A stretch of 64,000 bases of DNA, taken from NCBI GenBank assembly GCA_964606885.1, contig CAZSHB010000005.1, positions 1 through 64,000 of the forward strand. Direction: 5' to 3'. Position 1 is the stretch's first letter. Each line of letters begins with the position of its first letter. The position numbers and the translations under genes were made by a program. This document shows positions 24,873 to 34,463 of the stretch, piece after piece. Source of the DNA: CAZSHB01 sp964606885. GTDB lineage: Bacteria > Babelota > Babeliae > Babelales > CAIQNR01. The notes beneath the pieces were generated by a model. That model searched no databases and was not told where the DNA came from. It worked only from the letters and a program-made list of their open reading frames with translations.

Positions 24873-25571
24873 CTATTTTTTACGCTGATCGCCAAAAAGT
24901 CTAAGTAACATAAAGAACAAGTTAATAAAATCTAAATACAGCGTTAAAGCACCCATAACAGCAACTTTAGAACGAGTATCTTCGTCAACCATCATTGACT
25001 CAGCCATACGTTTAATTTTCTGCGTATCATATGCGGTCAACAAGGTAAAAATACCAACACCTGCAAGTGAAATCATAAACTGAAACGTTGAACTTTGAGC
25101 CCATATATTAACAAACATTGCAAGGATTAATCCCCACAAGCCCATAATTAAAAAGCTGCCAAGGCTGCTTAAATCCGCATTGGTCAAATATCCATACGCT
25201 GCCATTAAAGCAAACATGCCCGATGTAATAGCAAAGCAGATTGCAATTGATGACATGGTGTAGATCATAAAAATCATAGAGCTCGTAATACCCATAAGCA
25301 CTGCATAGCCTACAAAAGCCATGGCCGTTTCTGCATACGTTAAGCTCTGGATCTTCCAGCCCAGAAACATAACCAACCCAACTTGGGCAAACATAAGACC
25401 GATAAACAGGATCTGATTAGTTGCCAAAAACTGCATAACAGCTGGCGAACTGGCCATACCGTACGCTATACCGGCCGTAATTGCCAAAGCAACACCCATC
25501 CAGGCATATACCTTATACATAAACGAACGGGCTGAACTCATCATGGAGTAGTTGTAATTATCATGTAGCAT
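24873..25571 (-). CDS. Bax inhibitor-1 / YccA family membrane protein
   Basis: This 232-residue protein has about seven hydrophobic helices with the BI-1 family C-terminal signature (LTAYDTQKIKRMAE) and acidic residues in the last loop. Bacterial members act as calcium-leak channels or modulate FtsH. The start ATG is preceded by AAGGA. It is the first gene of the leftward BI-1/HAD/ABC-F operon. Confidence 0.92.
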   Translation of the reverse strand: MLHDNYNYSMMSSARSFMYKVYAWMGVALAITAGIAYGMASSPAVMQFLATNQILFIGLMFAQVGLVMFLGWKIQSLTYAETAMAFVGYAVLMGITSSMIFMIYTMSSIAICFAITSGMFALMAAYGYLTNADLSSLGSFLIMGLWGLILAMFVNIWAQSSTFQFMISLAGVGIFTLLTAYDTQKIKRMAESMMVDEDTRSKVAVMGALTLYLDFINLFFMLLRLFGDQRKK

Positions 25572-25683
25572 AATGAAATCCTTTTATTTTTGACGGTTAA
25601 ACTACACCCTAAAAGTACCCTAAATACCGTTATTTAGCAAACAAGCCCCTGTTTTACCGTAAGCCCCAGACGTGCTACTACTC

Positions 25684-25713
25684 TTGCTATCTTAATCTTG
25701 AGCATAGTATAAC
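25684..25713 (+). promoter_or_regulatory. Candidate promoter for the 25749 gene
   Basis: TTGCTA (25684-25689) and TATAAC (25708-25713) are 18 bases apart and lie about 35 bases before the start codon. This is pattern evidence only. Confidence 0.4.
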
Positions 25714-25748
25714 TACCCCTTATTAAGGAACCATATGAAGGAGTTATT

Positions 25749-26330
25749 ATGAAGTCATGCATCCGTCCCCTTGCTCTTGTAAGCACCAGCCTCTTACTCA
25801 TCAACTGGGGATCTGGCGATACCAACGTAGACGGCCGCGCTAAGCCAACCATCAACTTTTATGGAACCATACAAGATAACACTGCAGCCATTTTTAATGC
25901 AGAAAACATCACCATTGGTGGCCAGTTTAGACAAATCAGCGTTCATCCACTTCCTCAGCTGGATATTAAAAACGCCGATTACGACCCTACCATCAACACC
26001 GCGCTTTTAGATTTTGCAGAAATTGCAACTATCCAAGTTCCTAACCCACACACCACCTACACCTTTAAAGGTCGCAATTATATTATGATTCAAGTGGTAT
26101 CTAATGACCAAGCAGAAACAACCAATAACTATATTATTGAACTCACCAAAAAAGTTTTCTGTGACCAAATGAACGGCGCTGGCCCTCTTGAACGGGAACT
26201 CAAGTTTATAGCCGTTGAAAAAATTTCTTTTGAAGGATACAAAGATCAAGCGCCCGTAGCTGCACCAGCACCAAAAAAATACAAAGCACTGATGGTTCCA
26301 TCACAGCCACGAGCAACTAAATCTGCATAG
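25749..26330 (+). CDS. Secreted protein of unknown function
   Basis: This 193-residue protein has a strong AAGGAG site, a hydrophobic N-terminal segment to about residue 18, and a mature part rich in beta-strand and Asn/Thr. A conserved-looking segment reads GRNYIMIQVVSNDQAETTNNYIIELT. The C-terminus has an Ala/Pro linker and a basic end. It may be a beta-rich periplasmic or surface protein. The signal is short and polar soon after residue 20. No family was recognised. Confidence 0.6.
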   Translation: MKSCIRPLALVSTSLLLINWGSGDTNVDGRAKPTINFYGTIQDNTAAIFNAENITIGGQFRQISVHPLPQLDIKNADYDPTINTALLDFAEIATIQVPNPHTTYTFKGRNYIMIQVVSNDQAETTNNYIIELTKKVFCDQMNGAGPLERELKFIAVEKISFEGYKDQAPVAAPAPKKYKALMVPSQPRATKSA

Positions 26331-26407
26331 CTTTTTATTCGTTTTTTTTATATGTTCTTAGCCAAGCATGCAGTAAAAAATGTATATAATCTTAAAGGAT
26401 AACTATT

Positions 26408-26728
26408 ATGGCATTACCATTAACTCGCGATAACGTTGAACAAGAAGTAGCACACTCAAAGCTTCCCGTAGTTATTGATGTGTACGCAACCTGGTGTGGG
26501 CCGTGCCAACAAATGATGCCAATCTTTGACGAACTAGAAAAAGAACTTGCTGGCAAAGTTAAGTTCTGCAAACTCAATGTTGACGAAGCGCGCGACTTAT
26601 CAATCCAGTACGGCGTTACTTCAGTTCCAACCTTCATCTTTATCAAGAACAACCAGATCAAACACAAAGAAACTGGATACATGCCAAAAGACGATCTTAA
26701 AGCAAAAATTGAAGAATTCATCGACTAA
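26408..26728 (+). CDS. trxA: Thioredoxin
   Basis: This cytosolic thioredoxin of 106 residues has the active site WCGPCQ, the cis-Pro segment SVPTFIFI and standard length. It reduces protein disulfides using thioredoxin reductase. A ribosome site AAAGGA precedes the start. A secreted thioredoxin-like gene begins 2 bases after its stop, implying one transcript. Confidence 0.96.
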   Translation: MALPLTRDNVEQEVAHSKLPVVIDVYATWCGPCQQMMPIFDELEKELAGKVKFCKLNVDEARDLSIQYGVTSVPTFIFIKNNQIKHKETGYMPKDDLKAKIEEFID

Positions 26729-26729
26729 T

Positions 26730-27209
26730 ATGAATAAGTTTTTATTAGTAATCTTACTCACGCTGCCAGGTATAGCAGATGCTAAAAATGCTTCTACATG
26801 CCCATTTGCATCTCAAAGTAAACCAACAGCAGCACAGACAGTTCTCAAGAATCCATCACTTGCAACACTCAAAAAACAGCTTAAGGGCAAAAAACTTGTA
26901 GTAGTAGATGTGTACGCAGACTGGTGCTCACCGTGCAAACTGATGCACCCTATCGTTGATGCACTTGCACAAGATACAGATCTAAAAGAAGTGGTGTTTA
27001 TCAAAGTTGCACATGATAACCAAGAGCTGATCAAGTTCTTAAACACGCATCTTGCTGATGGCAAAACGAGCGTTCCGTCTATACCGTATTTCTTTGTTTT
27101 TAAAAATGGCAAAGCTATCGATCAGTTTACTGGCGCTATGGCACAAACCGTTTTTAAAAGTAAAATCTTAAAGCACACAAACCCGAACGATAGCAAGTCT
27201 AACGCTTAA
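26730..27209 (+). CDS. Exported thioredoxin-like protein
   Basis: This 159-residue protein has a signal peptide (MNKFLLVILLTLPGIADA) followed by a thioredoxin domain. The active site is WCSPCK, and the cis-Pro loop reads SIPYFFVF. A CSPC redox site differs from the cytosolic CGPC and suggests a different redox potential. It probably works on periplasmic cysteines, of which this genome's exported proteins have many. The start at 26730 directly follows the trxA stop. Its stop codon shares TTAA with the cysS stop on the other strand. Confidence 0.9.
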   Translation: MNKFLLVILLTLPGIADAKNASTCPFASQSKPTAAQTVLKNPSLATLKKQLKGKKLVVVDVYADWCSPCKLMHPIVDALAQDTDLKEVVFIKVAHDNQELIKFLNTHLADGKTSVPSIPYFFVFKNGKAIDQFTGAMAQTVFKSKILKHTNPNDSKSNA

Positions 27210-28531
27210 GGTTTTTTATCTTGTACCTCATACCCAAGTTGGCGCAACTGCTCACGCAATGCATCCGCTTGGGTCCATTTTTTTTCTAGTCGTGCTTGTT
27301 CACGCGCATCTAATAAAGCTTGAATTTCTGCCGTTACCGCAACTTGCGTCAATGGCGCTAAGGTTAAACCCAACACCTGCTGCACAAAGTATTTTACCGC
27401 TGGTGCCTGATTGCCAAGATGAGTAAGTTGTTCAAATACTAAGCCCAGGGCCCCTGCTGTATTTACATCTTCTGCCAAAAAGGCAGTCAGTTGCTTAAAA
27501 ATCTCAGAATGCTGGACACGTGCATCATGAACATCAGTTGGCGCTTGTGTATCTTCAAACGCTTTGCATAAACGTCGGTACGCTTTTTCTGATGCCTTAA
27601 GATCGTCAAGCGTAAAATCGAGCGGCGAACGGTAATGGTGTTGTAAAAGATAGAATCTGATAACCATTGGGTCCACTTGTTCAAACACTTCACGCAACGT
27701 AAAAAAATTACCAAGCGATTTAGACATCTTTTCTTGATTAATACGCACAAACGCATTATGTAACCAAATATTTGCAAAGTGCTTACCATACACACTTTCC
27801 GATTGTGCTATTTCATTTTCGTGATGCGGAAAAATAAGATCCATACCACCTGCATGAATATCGATATGTTCGCCAAGATGTTTTTTAGCCATTGCTGAAC
27901 ATTCTATATGCCAACCAGGTCTACCATACCCCCAAGGACTCTTCCAAAATTCACCCTCAGGTTCACCCTTCCACAAAGCAAAATCAAGCGGATCTTCTTT
28001 TTTATCATTAATATCCACACGTGCACCCGCTTGCAGATCTTCTAGTTTACGTTTAGAAAGCGCACCATAATCGGCAAAACTTTTTACTCTAAAGTACACA
28101 TCCCCATCAACAGCATACGCATGCCCTTTTGCAATCAACGCGGCGATGTGATCAATCATTTCTGGAATAGTATGTGTAGCGTACGGTTCATAGTCAGGTG
28201 TTAAACAATTAAGACGGTGCATGTCTTCTTGATACGCTTTGATAAACTTTTTAGCAACATCATGGTAACGCATTCTGTCGCCATATTCCTGTTCAGCCTT
28301 AATCAGCAACTTATCATCAATATCTGTGTAATTGCGGCAATAGATCGCCTTATACCCTAACATTTTCAAGAATCGATATAATACATCAAACGATACATAA
28401 CAACGTCCATGCCCCATATGCGAGAAATCGTAAGGTGTAACACCGCACACATATAACGTGACTGTGTTACCGGAAAGCGGCTGTAAGCGTTGTTTTTGAG
28501 ATGTTAATGTATTATAAAAGGTAACCATCAA
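27206..28531 (-). CDS. cysS: Cysteine--tRNA ligase
   Basis: This class I synthetase (441 residues) charges tRNA-Cys. The HIGH-type motif reads SHMGHGR, KMSKS is intact in EKMSKSLGN, and a Zn-binding Cys near CGVTPYD plus CSAMAKKHLG and HHENEIAQSE are present. It is slightly shorter than the E. coli enzyme (461). A MM pair starts the protein; the second Met is equally possible. The stop codon overlaps the opposite thioredoxin stop. Confidence 0.96.
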   Translation of the reverse strand: MMVTFYNTLTSQKQRLQPLSGNTVTLYVCGVTPYDFSHMGHGRCYVSFDVLYRFLKMLGYKAIYCRNYTDIDDKLLIKAEQEYGDRMRYHDVAKKFIKAYQEDMHRLNCLTPDYEPYATHTIPEMIDHIAALIAKGHAYAVDGDVYFRVKSFADYGALSKRKLEDLQAGARVDINDKKEDPLDFALWKGEPEGEFWKSPWGYGRPGWHIECSAMAKKHLGEHIDIHAGGMDLIFPHHENEIAQSESVYGKHFANIWLHNAFVRINQEKMSKSLGNFFTLREVFEQVDPMVIRFYLLQHHYRSPLDFTLDDLKASEKAYRRLCKAFEDTQAPTDVHDARVQHSEIFKQLTAFLAEDVNTAGALGLVFEQLTHLGNQAPAVKYFVQQVLGLTLAPLTQVAVTAEIQALLDAREQARLEKKWTQADALREQLRQLGYEVQDKKP

Positions 28532-28657
28532 TTCTCCGTATAGAATAGGTGAGGTGTTTAAGGCTGGCTAATTTTGCAAAAATAGTTATCATGTTTCGTT
28601 ATTTTATCATGGCATAGAAAAAAGACTATTGTACTAAAAATAGGCAGGAGCCTTGTA

Positions 28658-31129
28658 ATGGCATCAGTTATCACCTCAACAATCAAACGATCAGTGGTGT
28701 GCGCATCATTACTACTATCGTTTATTCCTTTTTCTCACACGCAATCAACGCCAACTACCGCCCCTTCGTCAGAAGATGTGCAAAAAGAGGATTTAGAAAA
28801 ACTTACCATTTCTCGTATCACCATAGATGGACTCAATTTTTTGCCCGAAGATACCATTTTAAGCAAAGTGCCCTATCATGTGGGCAGAAAGTATGACCCG
28901 ACGCTTTCAAACGCCTGTATAAACCAACTGTACGATCTTGGGTACTTTAAAAATATTACCCTCTCGCTCAAGCAAGATTCACCAACAACCGTTATTTTAT
29001 TTATTACCTTTGAAGAAAAAACACCATTAAAAGAAGTGATCTTTAAAGGCAATAAAAATATGCCCGAAAAAGATATCCATAAAAAAATAGCGTTTGAAAA
29101 AGTTGCCGCTATAGAAAAGGCAGACCTTAAAAAATACTCCACCCTGCTAAAAGAACTATACGCCGAAAAAGGGTACCACTTCACGCTTGTAACGGGAAAC
29201 ATAGAAGAAAAAGATGGTAAAGCTACCGTAACCTTCACTATTAAAGAAGGCATCCAAGCGCATGTACAAAAAGTACGCTTTAAGGGTAACAAGAGTTATG
29301 ACGGTAAAGCGTTGCGCTCTATGCTCTTTACGCGTGAAAACTGGCTTGGTGGTTTCTTAGATAAAAGCGGTTTGTACGTACCTCTTGCCGTAGAACAAGA
29401 TAAATTAACCATAGAAAACTTTTATCAAAGCACCGGCTTTTTAGAAGCAAAAGTAACTGACGCGTTGATCGAATTTGATAAAAAGAAAAAGTTTATTACC
29501 GTCACCTTTATTATTGAAGAAGGCGATAAATACACGATTAGTAGCGTCAGCGCACCTGGTAACGATATTTTAACAGAAGAAGAACTGAAAGCGGTTATTC
29601 CTGTTATGCCAGGACAATACTATTCAAAAGAGTTGCTACGTATGACCATTGAACGCTTGCGCACACTGTGGGGCCAACATGGATACATCTATGCGGATAT
29701 TCAACCAGCTCTTGATCCTAATCCAAAAGAACAAACAGTCGCAGTAACGTTCTACTCAGAACCGGGTAATAAAGTATTTTTAAACAAAATTAATATTCTT
29801 GGTAACGAAAAAACACGCGACAAAGTGGTTCGCCGCCAAATGGTTATTGAAGAAGGTGACATGCTCACCACAGCAGGCATGGACGTGTCTAAAAACAAGA
29901 TCAACCAACTTGGCTACTTTGATTTAAAAGAAGGCGTTAACTGGAAGCTCACACGCTTAAATGATGAAACTGCCGATCTTGATATCCTTCTTAAAGAAAT
30001 CAAAACGGGTAAGTTCGAATTTAGAGCAAATTACGGTGGTACCCCTGGTAAAATACAAAGTACCGCAAGTGGTTTCTCTGTACAGTTAACCGCATTAGAA
30101 CGTAACTTATTCGGTTCAGGTATGTACGCTGAACTTATGGGCCGCGTGGGTGCTGACGAAATGCTCTATAACTTTAACATCATGCAACCATGGTTCTGTG
30201 ACCGCCCTATCTATCTTGGTTGTGAAAGTTATTACAGCAGCTCGGTGTACGAAGAAATCAAAAAAGTTAAACAATCAATTGACGAAAAACGCATCGGTGG
30301 TGCTGTTAAAAGCGGTTTCATGTGGCAGAGCAAAATTGACACAGCCGTTAGATTTATCGCCGGGTTTGAAACGATTCATAACACGCGACCGGTAGCACAA
30401 TTTGCGGGCAACTTAACTGCCGAAGCTGAATACCAAATAATTCTAGATGAACGTTTTAAGACTTCTAAGTTCTTCTATATAGAAAACAAACTCGAACAAG
30501 ATACACGTAACCACAACCTCCATATTACCAATGGCCACTTCTGGACATTGACCAACAAGATCGCATTCCCTGCACTTGATGACAACGTCAGCTTTTACAA
30601 ATTAGACGCAGACCTCCATTGGTACAGCGCTATTATTGGTAGCACAACACTGGTACTCCACTTACATGGCTATTTAGGCATCGTAACGCCTCTTGGTAAC
30701 AACCGAATTCCATTTAGAGATCTGTACAACATCGGTGGCCAAGCAAGCGTACGTGCGTGGAAATTTGGTCAAATTGGGCCAATGTGGACGGTAAACGAAG
30801 CTCGTGTTGACGATGAATGGCAAGGCGAACCGATTGGTGCACAAAAAGCATTCTTCTGTAACGCAGAACTTATCTTCCCTATTACGGAAGATTTAAGCAT
30901 CAAAGGCTCAGCATTCTACGATGGTGGTGCTGGTTGGGATACACCAAAGAAAGGTGTTATTAATCCATCTCGTTTAGTGAACAACTCGTTTGATTACCGT
31001 CAGTGTATTGGTATCGGCTTACGTTTACTTAAACCACAACCAATGCGTATCGATTGGGGCTTTAAGCTCGACCGCCGCCCTGGGGAATCGGCAAGCGAAG
31101 TTAACTTTACCACCTATTACGACTTCTAA
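28658..31129 (+). CDS. bamA: Outer membrane protein assembly factor BamA
   Basis: BamA inserts beta-barrel proteins into the outer membrane. The 823-residue protein has a signal peptide (to about residue 28). Five POTRA-like domains follow (about 48-440), with repeats such as ISRITIDGLNFLPEDTILSKV and LNKINILGNEKTRDKVV. The rest is an Omp85 barrel (about 450-823) with the IGGQASVRAWKFGQIGP region and a C-terminal YDF. The barrel lid-lock segment VRAWKFGQIGP replaces the usual VRGF. Its presence shows the cell has a true outer membrane and explains the other Phe-terminated proteins in the window. An AGGAG site precedes the ATG. Confidence 0.95.
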   Translation: MASVITSTIKRSVVCASLLLSFIPFSHTQSTPTTAPSSEDVQKEDLEKLTISRITIDGLNFLPEDTILSKVPYHVGRKYDPTLSNACINQLYDLGYFKNITLSLKQDSPTTVILFITFEEKTPLKEVIFKGNKNMPEKDIHKKIAFEKVAAIEKADLKKYSTLLKELYAEKGYHFTLVTGNIEEKDGKATVTFTIKEGIQAHVQKVRFKGNKSYDGKALRSMLFTRENWLGGFLDKSGLYVPLAVEQDKLTIENFYQSTGFLEAKVTDALIEFDKKKKFITVTFIIEEGDKYTISSVSAPGNDILTEEELKAVIPVMPGQYYSKELLRMTIERLRTLWGQHGYIYADIQPALDPNPKEQTVAVTFYSEPGNKVFLNKINILGNEKTRDKVVRRQMVIEEGDMLTTAGMDVSKNKINQLGYFDLKEGVNWKLTRLNDETADLDILLKEIKTGKFEFRANYGGTPGKIQSTASGFSVQLTALERNLFGSGMYAELMGRVGADEMLYNFNIMQPWFCDRPIYLGCESYYSSSVYEEIKKVKQSIDEKRIGGAVKSGFMWQSKIDTAVRFIAGFETIHNTRPVAQFAGNLTAEAEYQIILDERFKTSKFFYIENKLEQDTRNHNLHITNGHFWTLTNKIAFPALDDNVSFYKLDADLHWYSAIIGSTTLVLHLHGYLGIVTPLGNNRIPFRDLYNIGGQASVRAWKFGQIGPMWTVNEARVDDEWQGEPIGAQKAFFCNAELIFPITEDLSIKGSAFYDGGAGWDTPKKGVINPSRLVNNSFDYRQCIGIGLRLLKPQPMRIDWGFKLDRRPGESASEVNFTTYYDF

Positions 31130-31159
31130 AGTACCCCGCTTATATAAGCCGAGAAAACA

Positions 31160-31188
31160 AAAAGGGCTGTGTAATAACAGCCCTTTTT
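31160..31188. terminator. Terminator between bamA and the 31212 gene
   Basis: An 11-bp stem (AAAAGGGCTGT and complement) with a 6-base loop and T-run on the forward strand ends bamA. The A-run before it gives a tail on the reverse strand for the converging gene. Confidence 0.85.
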
Positions 31189-31211
31189 TCTTGCCTGCTA
31201 TTTACAGACTA

Positions 31212-32375
31212 TTAGTTATCCTGATTGCTATATGTTCTGCCTGCTCGTTTTTTTGTTTTATCAGCTGCTTTTTGATCAGCCTTTTCTTGTTGTTGTGCTT
31301 TCTTTGCAGCTACACGTTCAGCCTTAGCTTGCTTTTTGTCGCTCTTTGTATCTGCGTTGCTGCTGTTAAACATGCCGCCTTTGCTTGCTTGTGCGTCTTG
31401 CTTTTTCTTTGATGCTTTCTTATCTGACTTACTATCAGATTTTTTGCTTGCTGACTTAGTTGCTTTTTTGTCGTCTTTTTTAGCCGGTTTAGCATCAGCT
31501 TTTTTGTTTGCAGCATACTTAGCTTTTTTATCAGCTTTTTCTTGAGCGCGTCTGTTTTCTTTTTCTGCTTGTTTTCTGTCAGCTTCTTTTTTGCTTTCAG
31601 CGTTTCTTGCAGCGGTACGCGCTCTAATTGCATCCATATTTTCTTGCTTAGTCATTTCTTTTGCAGTTGGATTATTATCTACTGCACCAGAAGCAATGCC
31701 TTTTGCAGCACGGATTTCTTCACGCTTTTCGTGGCGAACAGCTTCTTCGTTGCTATAACGGCTTGCAGCAATTCTTGAACGTCCTTCAACATCATCCTTT
31801 GCTCTGCGTGCAGCTTGTTTGTCACGTAGGTCATCGTACTTATACGCTTTAACGTGCAATTTACGTTCATCTTCTTTTGCATCAGCAAGAGCTTCTTCGG
31901 TCTTAGTAAGTTCTTTACCTAATGCCTGAAGCTTTGCTTTAAGCGCTTGTACTTGTGTTGTATCTTCTAAATCTGTTGCAGACTGCTTAGTTAATGCATC
32001 AGCTTCTGCCGGTGTTGCATATTTTCTATCTTCAAACGTATTAAGACGTATTGCTTTTGCATCTTCTGGCGATAAAGCGTGTGCTTGTCTGCGTGACTCG
32101 CTCTTTGCATGAGTAATGCGATATCTTACATCTTCACGTTGATCAAGCAGTTTTGCTCTTTTTGCTTGCAACTTATCAACTTTTGCTGATGCTGCCGGTA
32201 TTTGTCTTGCCGCTTCTGCTATTTTACGTTCTTTAGCCGCCTTCTTATCTTCTCTTGCAGCTTCTTTATCAGCCATACGGTCATCACGTGCAGCTTTAGT
32301 GTTTGCGTTAACTGGAGCTGCCTGTGCATACTGGGCACTTGCAAATGCCACCATAACTATCAGTAACTTCTTCAC
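31212..32375 (-). CDS. Exported Lys/Ala-rich coiled-coil protein
   Basis: This 387-residue protein starts at a GTG with an AGGAGA site. It has a signal peptide (to AQA, about residue 19), then long charged helices rich in Ala, Lys, Glu and Asp suggesting coiled coil. The segment from about 260 on is repetitive and very basic (KKDDKKATKSASKKSDSK). The composition resembles histone-like or TolA-like stalks. It might bridge the periplasm, bind peptidoglycan or nucleic acid, but no domain is recognised. It lies between bamA and the ftsL/ftsI pair. Confidence 0.65.
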   Translation of the reverse strand: MKKLLIVMVAFASAQYAQAAPVNANTKAARDDRMADKEAAREDKKAAKERKIAEAARQIPAASAKVDKLQAKRAKLLDQREDVRYRITHAKSESRRQAHALSPEDAKAIRLNTFEDRKYATPAEADALTKQSATDLEDTTQVQALKAKLQALGKELTKTEEALADAKEDERKLHVKAYKYDDLRDKQAARRAKDDVEGRSRIAASRYSNEEAVRHEKREEIRAAKGIASGAVDNNPTAKEMTKQENMDAIRARTAARNAESKKEADRKQAEKENRRAQEKADKKAKYAANKKADAKPAKKDDKKATKSASKKSDSKSDKKASKKKQDAQASKGGMFNSSNADTKSDKKQAKAERVAAKKAQQQEKADQKAADKTKKRAGRTYSNQDN

Positions 32376-32565
32376 GTTTTCTCCTCTTTTTAGTTTTTAC
32401 GCGCCTTAAAGTCTTATCATGGGAGACTAGTAGACTCACCAAGCCAAAATCAAGATTTTCATGAGTATCATCCCCATAAAAGAGGACAAACTGCCATTTT
32501 TTCTTCATTGCTTTTTAAAGAAAAACCACAATAAGATGTATCGTAACTATACAAGGGAGACTGTT

Positions 32566-32832
32566 ATGAAAAAGAAAACATCAATCGGTATTTTTATTGG
32601 CGTACAGCTTTTATTTGTTACCCTCTATATTCATAAACAAAGTGTACTGGTCAAGCTCTCGTATCAAAAACAAGCAGCACAAGAAGAACTTAAAAAAATG
32701 ATTGCTCACAAAGAAATAGTTGCAAGTAAGCTTTGTGATGTACAAAATCCTAAACGCGTGAAACACTTTGCTCAAGAAAAATTAGGTATGCAACCACTCG
32801 CCCTTAAAAAAATAAAAAGGTTAACCGTATGA
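32566..32832 (+). CDS. FtsL-like cell division protein
   Basis: This 88-residue protein has a basic start (MKKKTS), one transmembrane helix (about 7-22) and a coiled-coil stretch. It ends with the FtsL-type segment VKHFAQEKLGMQPL. Architecture, size and position directly before ftsI match FtsL of the division gene cluster. FtsL bridges FtsQ and FtsB to the septal synthase. The start at 32566 has an AGGGAG site; a longer frame upstream has no signal. It overlaps ftsI as ATGA. Confidence 0.8.
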   Translation: MKKKTSIGIFIGVQLLFVTLYIHKQSVLVKLSYQKQAAQEELKKMIAHKEIVASKLCDVQNPKRVKHFAQEKLGMQPLALKKIKRLTV

Positions 32833-34460
32833 TAGGCGCGTCCTCAAAAATTCGTTCCACCTGTGTCTTTTTTATATTCTTCGCTCTTTTTAGCATCGCT
32901 CTTGTTCACCTGTATAATTTACAAATCCGTCGACACACCTTTTTTACCGAACTTGCCAATCGCCAATACTTTCTAACCGTAACATCATACGCACCGCGCG
33001 CCACTATTCTTGATAGAAACGGACTGCCGCTCGCACTTAATAAAGAAAGTACGTCCGGTTTTATTATGCCCCACATGGTTAAAAACAAAGAAGCACTTAC
33101 TGCATTTTTAAAAAACCAGTTCCCCCAAAGTCTTGAACAATGGAAAGCAAAACCGGACAGTAAGTTTTTGTATATCAAACGGGCACTCACCGAGCAGGAA
33201 GTTGACCTGATAAAAACCTCAGGCCTGACCGATATCCATCTGCTGAAAGAACCAAACAGATTTTATCCGTACCAAAGCTGTACCAGCATTATTGGCATGA
33301 CCAATATTGATAACAAAGGTCTTTTCGGTCTTGAATACTTTTATAACGACGCACTTGCAGGCGTACCCGCAAAAACAGTACTAGAAAAAGACGCTCGTTC
33401 TGGACTTTTTTATTTTGGTAAAACAACCGAACAAGAAGCACATCAAGGCGCGCCAATACATCTCAGTCTTGATGCACACCTGCAATTTTTAGTGACTGAA
33501 GAACTCACCGATACGGCAGAACGGTACAACGCAGCTCAAGCAGCAGCACTAGTTATGAACCCAGAAACGGGAGAAATCTTAGCCATTGCAAGTTATCCTA
33601 ATTTGGACCCTGAACAGTTCAACCAAGAAGCAACTAAAAACACAGCCATTACAGAAAGTTACGAATTTGGTTCAGCCTTTAAAGCGTTTTGTGCTTTAGC
33701 TGCGCTTGCAGAAGATGCAGTCACGCTTGATGAACCAATCAATTGCGAAAATAGTAAAACTGCTTACGTTGCTGGCAGAAAAATTAACACGGTAATCCCT
33801 GGTGGCGTTATGCCGTTTTTAGATGTGATTGCTACGTCTAATAATATTGGTATTGCCAAAGTGGCTATGCGCATCAACACCAAACTCTATGACCATTATA
33901 AAAAACTGGGCTTTGGTACCAAAACGGGCATCGAGTTTCCTGGAGAAAACAAAGGCTCAGTCAACCCACCAAGCAACTGGTCTAAGCATTCTATCATCTC
34001 CCTCTCGTATGGGTACGAAGTGAGTAGTACGCTGGTACAACTAGCCCGTGCATTTTCTATAGTGAGCAACGGCGGCTACTTAATACAACCAACGCTGATC
34101 AAGCAGGACGCTGGCAAAAAACCAACCGGCACACCTCTCTATAACCATGAACTTATTGAACAGTTACGCACGTTATTACTTGCAACAACATCCAACAAAG
34201 GAACAGGTAAGGCAGCCGCTGTGCACGGCTATACAACACTGGGCAAAACAAGCACGGCAAACCTGTTAGAACATGGCGTGTATAACAAAGATAAAAATAT
34301 CTACGCCTTTGTAGGCTCAGTAGAAAAAGGAAACTATAAACGGGTTATTGCCTGTTTTATTAAAGAATCGCGTATGCTCCATTCGTACGCATCAGTTATA
34401 GCAGCGCCGTTGTTTGAACGTATTGCAGAAAAAACCGTTATTCACGAAAAAATGTGGTGA
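32829..34460 (+). CDS. ftsI: Septal peptidoglycan transpeptidase (FtsI/PBP3-like)
   Basis: This 543-residue class B penicillin-binding protein has an N-terminal membrane helix (about 11-28), a dimerisation domain (RATILDRNGLPLA) and a transpeptidase domain. The active serine lies in FGSAFKAF (SxxK) and SxN is TSNNIG. The third motif, usually KTG, reads KTS (GKTSTANLLE). It crosslinks septal peptidoglycan with FtsW, which is not in the window. It starts inside the ftsL stop (ATGA) and is 3 bases before an aldolase gene, so a ftsL-ftsI-aldolase transcript is likely. Confidence 0.9.
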   Translation: MIGASSKIRSTCVFFIFFALFSIALVHLYNLQIRRHTFFTELANRQYFLTVTSYAPRATILDRNGLPLALNKESTSGFIMPHMVKNKEALTAFLKNQFPQSLEQWKAKPDSKFLYIKRALTEQEVDLIKTSGLTDIHLLKEPNRFYPYQSCTSIIGMTNIDNKGLFGLEYFYNDALAGVPAKTVLEKDARSGLFYFGKTTEQEAHQGAPIHLSLDAHLQFLVTEELTDTAERYNAAQAAALVMNPETGEILAIASYPNLDPEQFNQEATKNTAITESYEFGSAFKAFCALAALAEDAVTLDEPINCENSKTAYVAGRKINTVIPGGVMPFLDVIATSNNIGIAKVAMRINTKLYDHYKKLGFGTKTGIEFPGENKGSVNPPSNWSKHSIISLSYGYEVSSTLVQLARAFSIVSNGGYLIQPTLIKQDAGKKPTGTPLYNHELIEQLRTLLLATTSNKGTGKAAAVHGYTTLGKTSTANLLEHGVYNKDKNIYAFVGSVEKGNYKRVIACFIKESRMLHSYASVIAAPLFERIAEKTVIHEKMW

Positions 34461-34463
34461 TTT

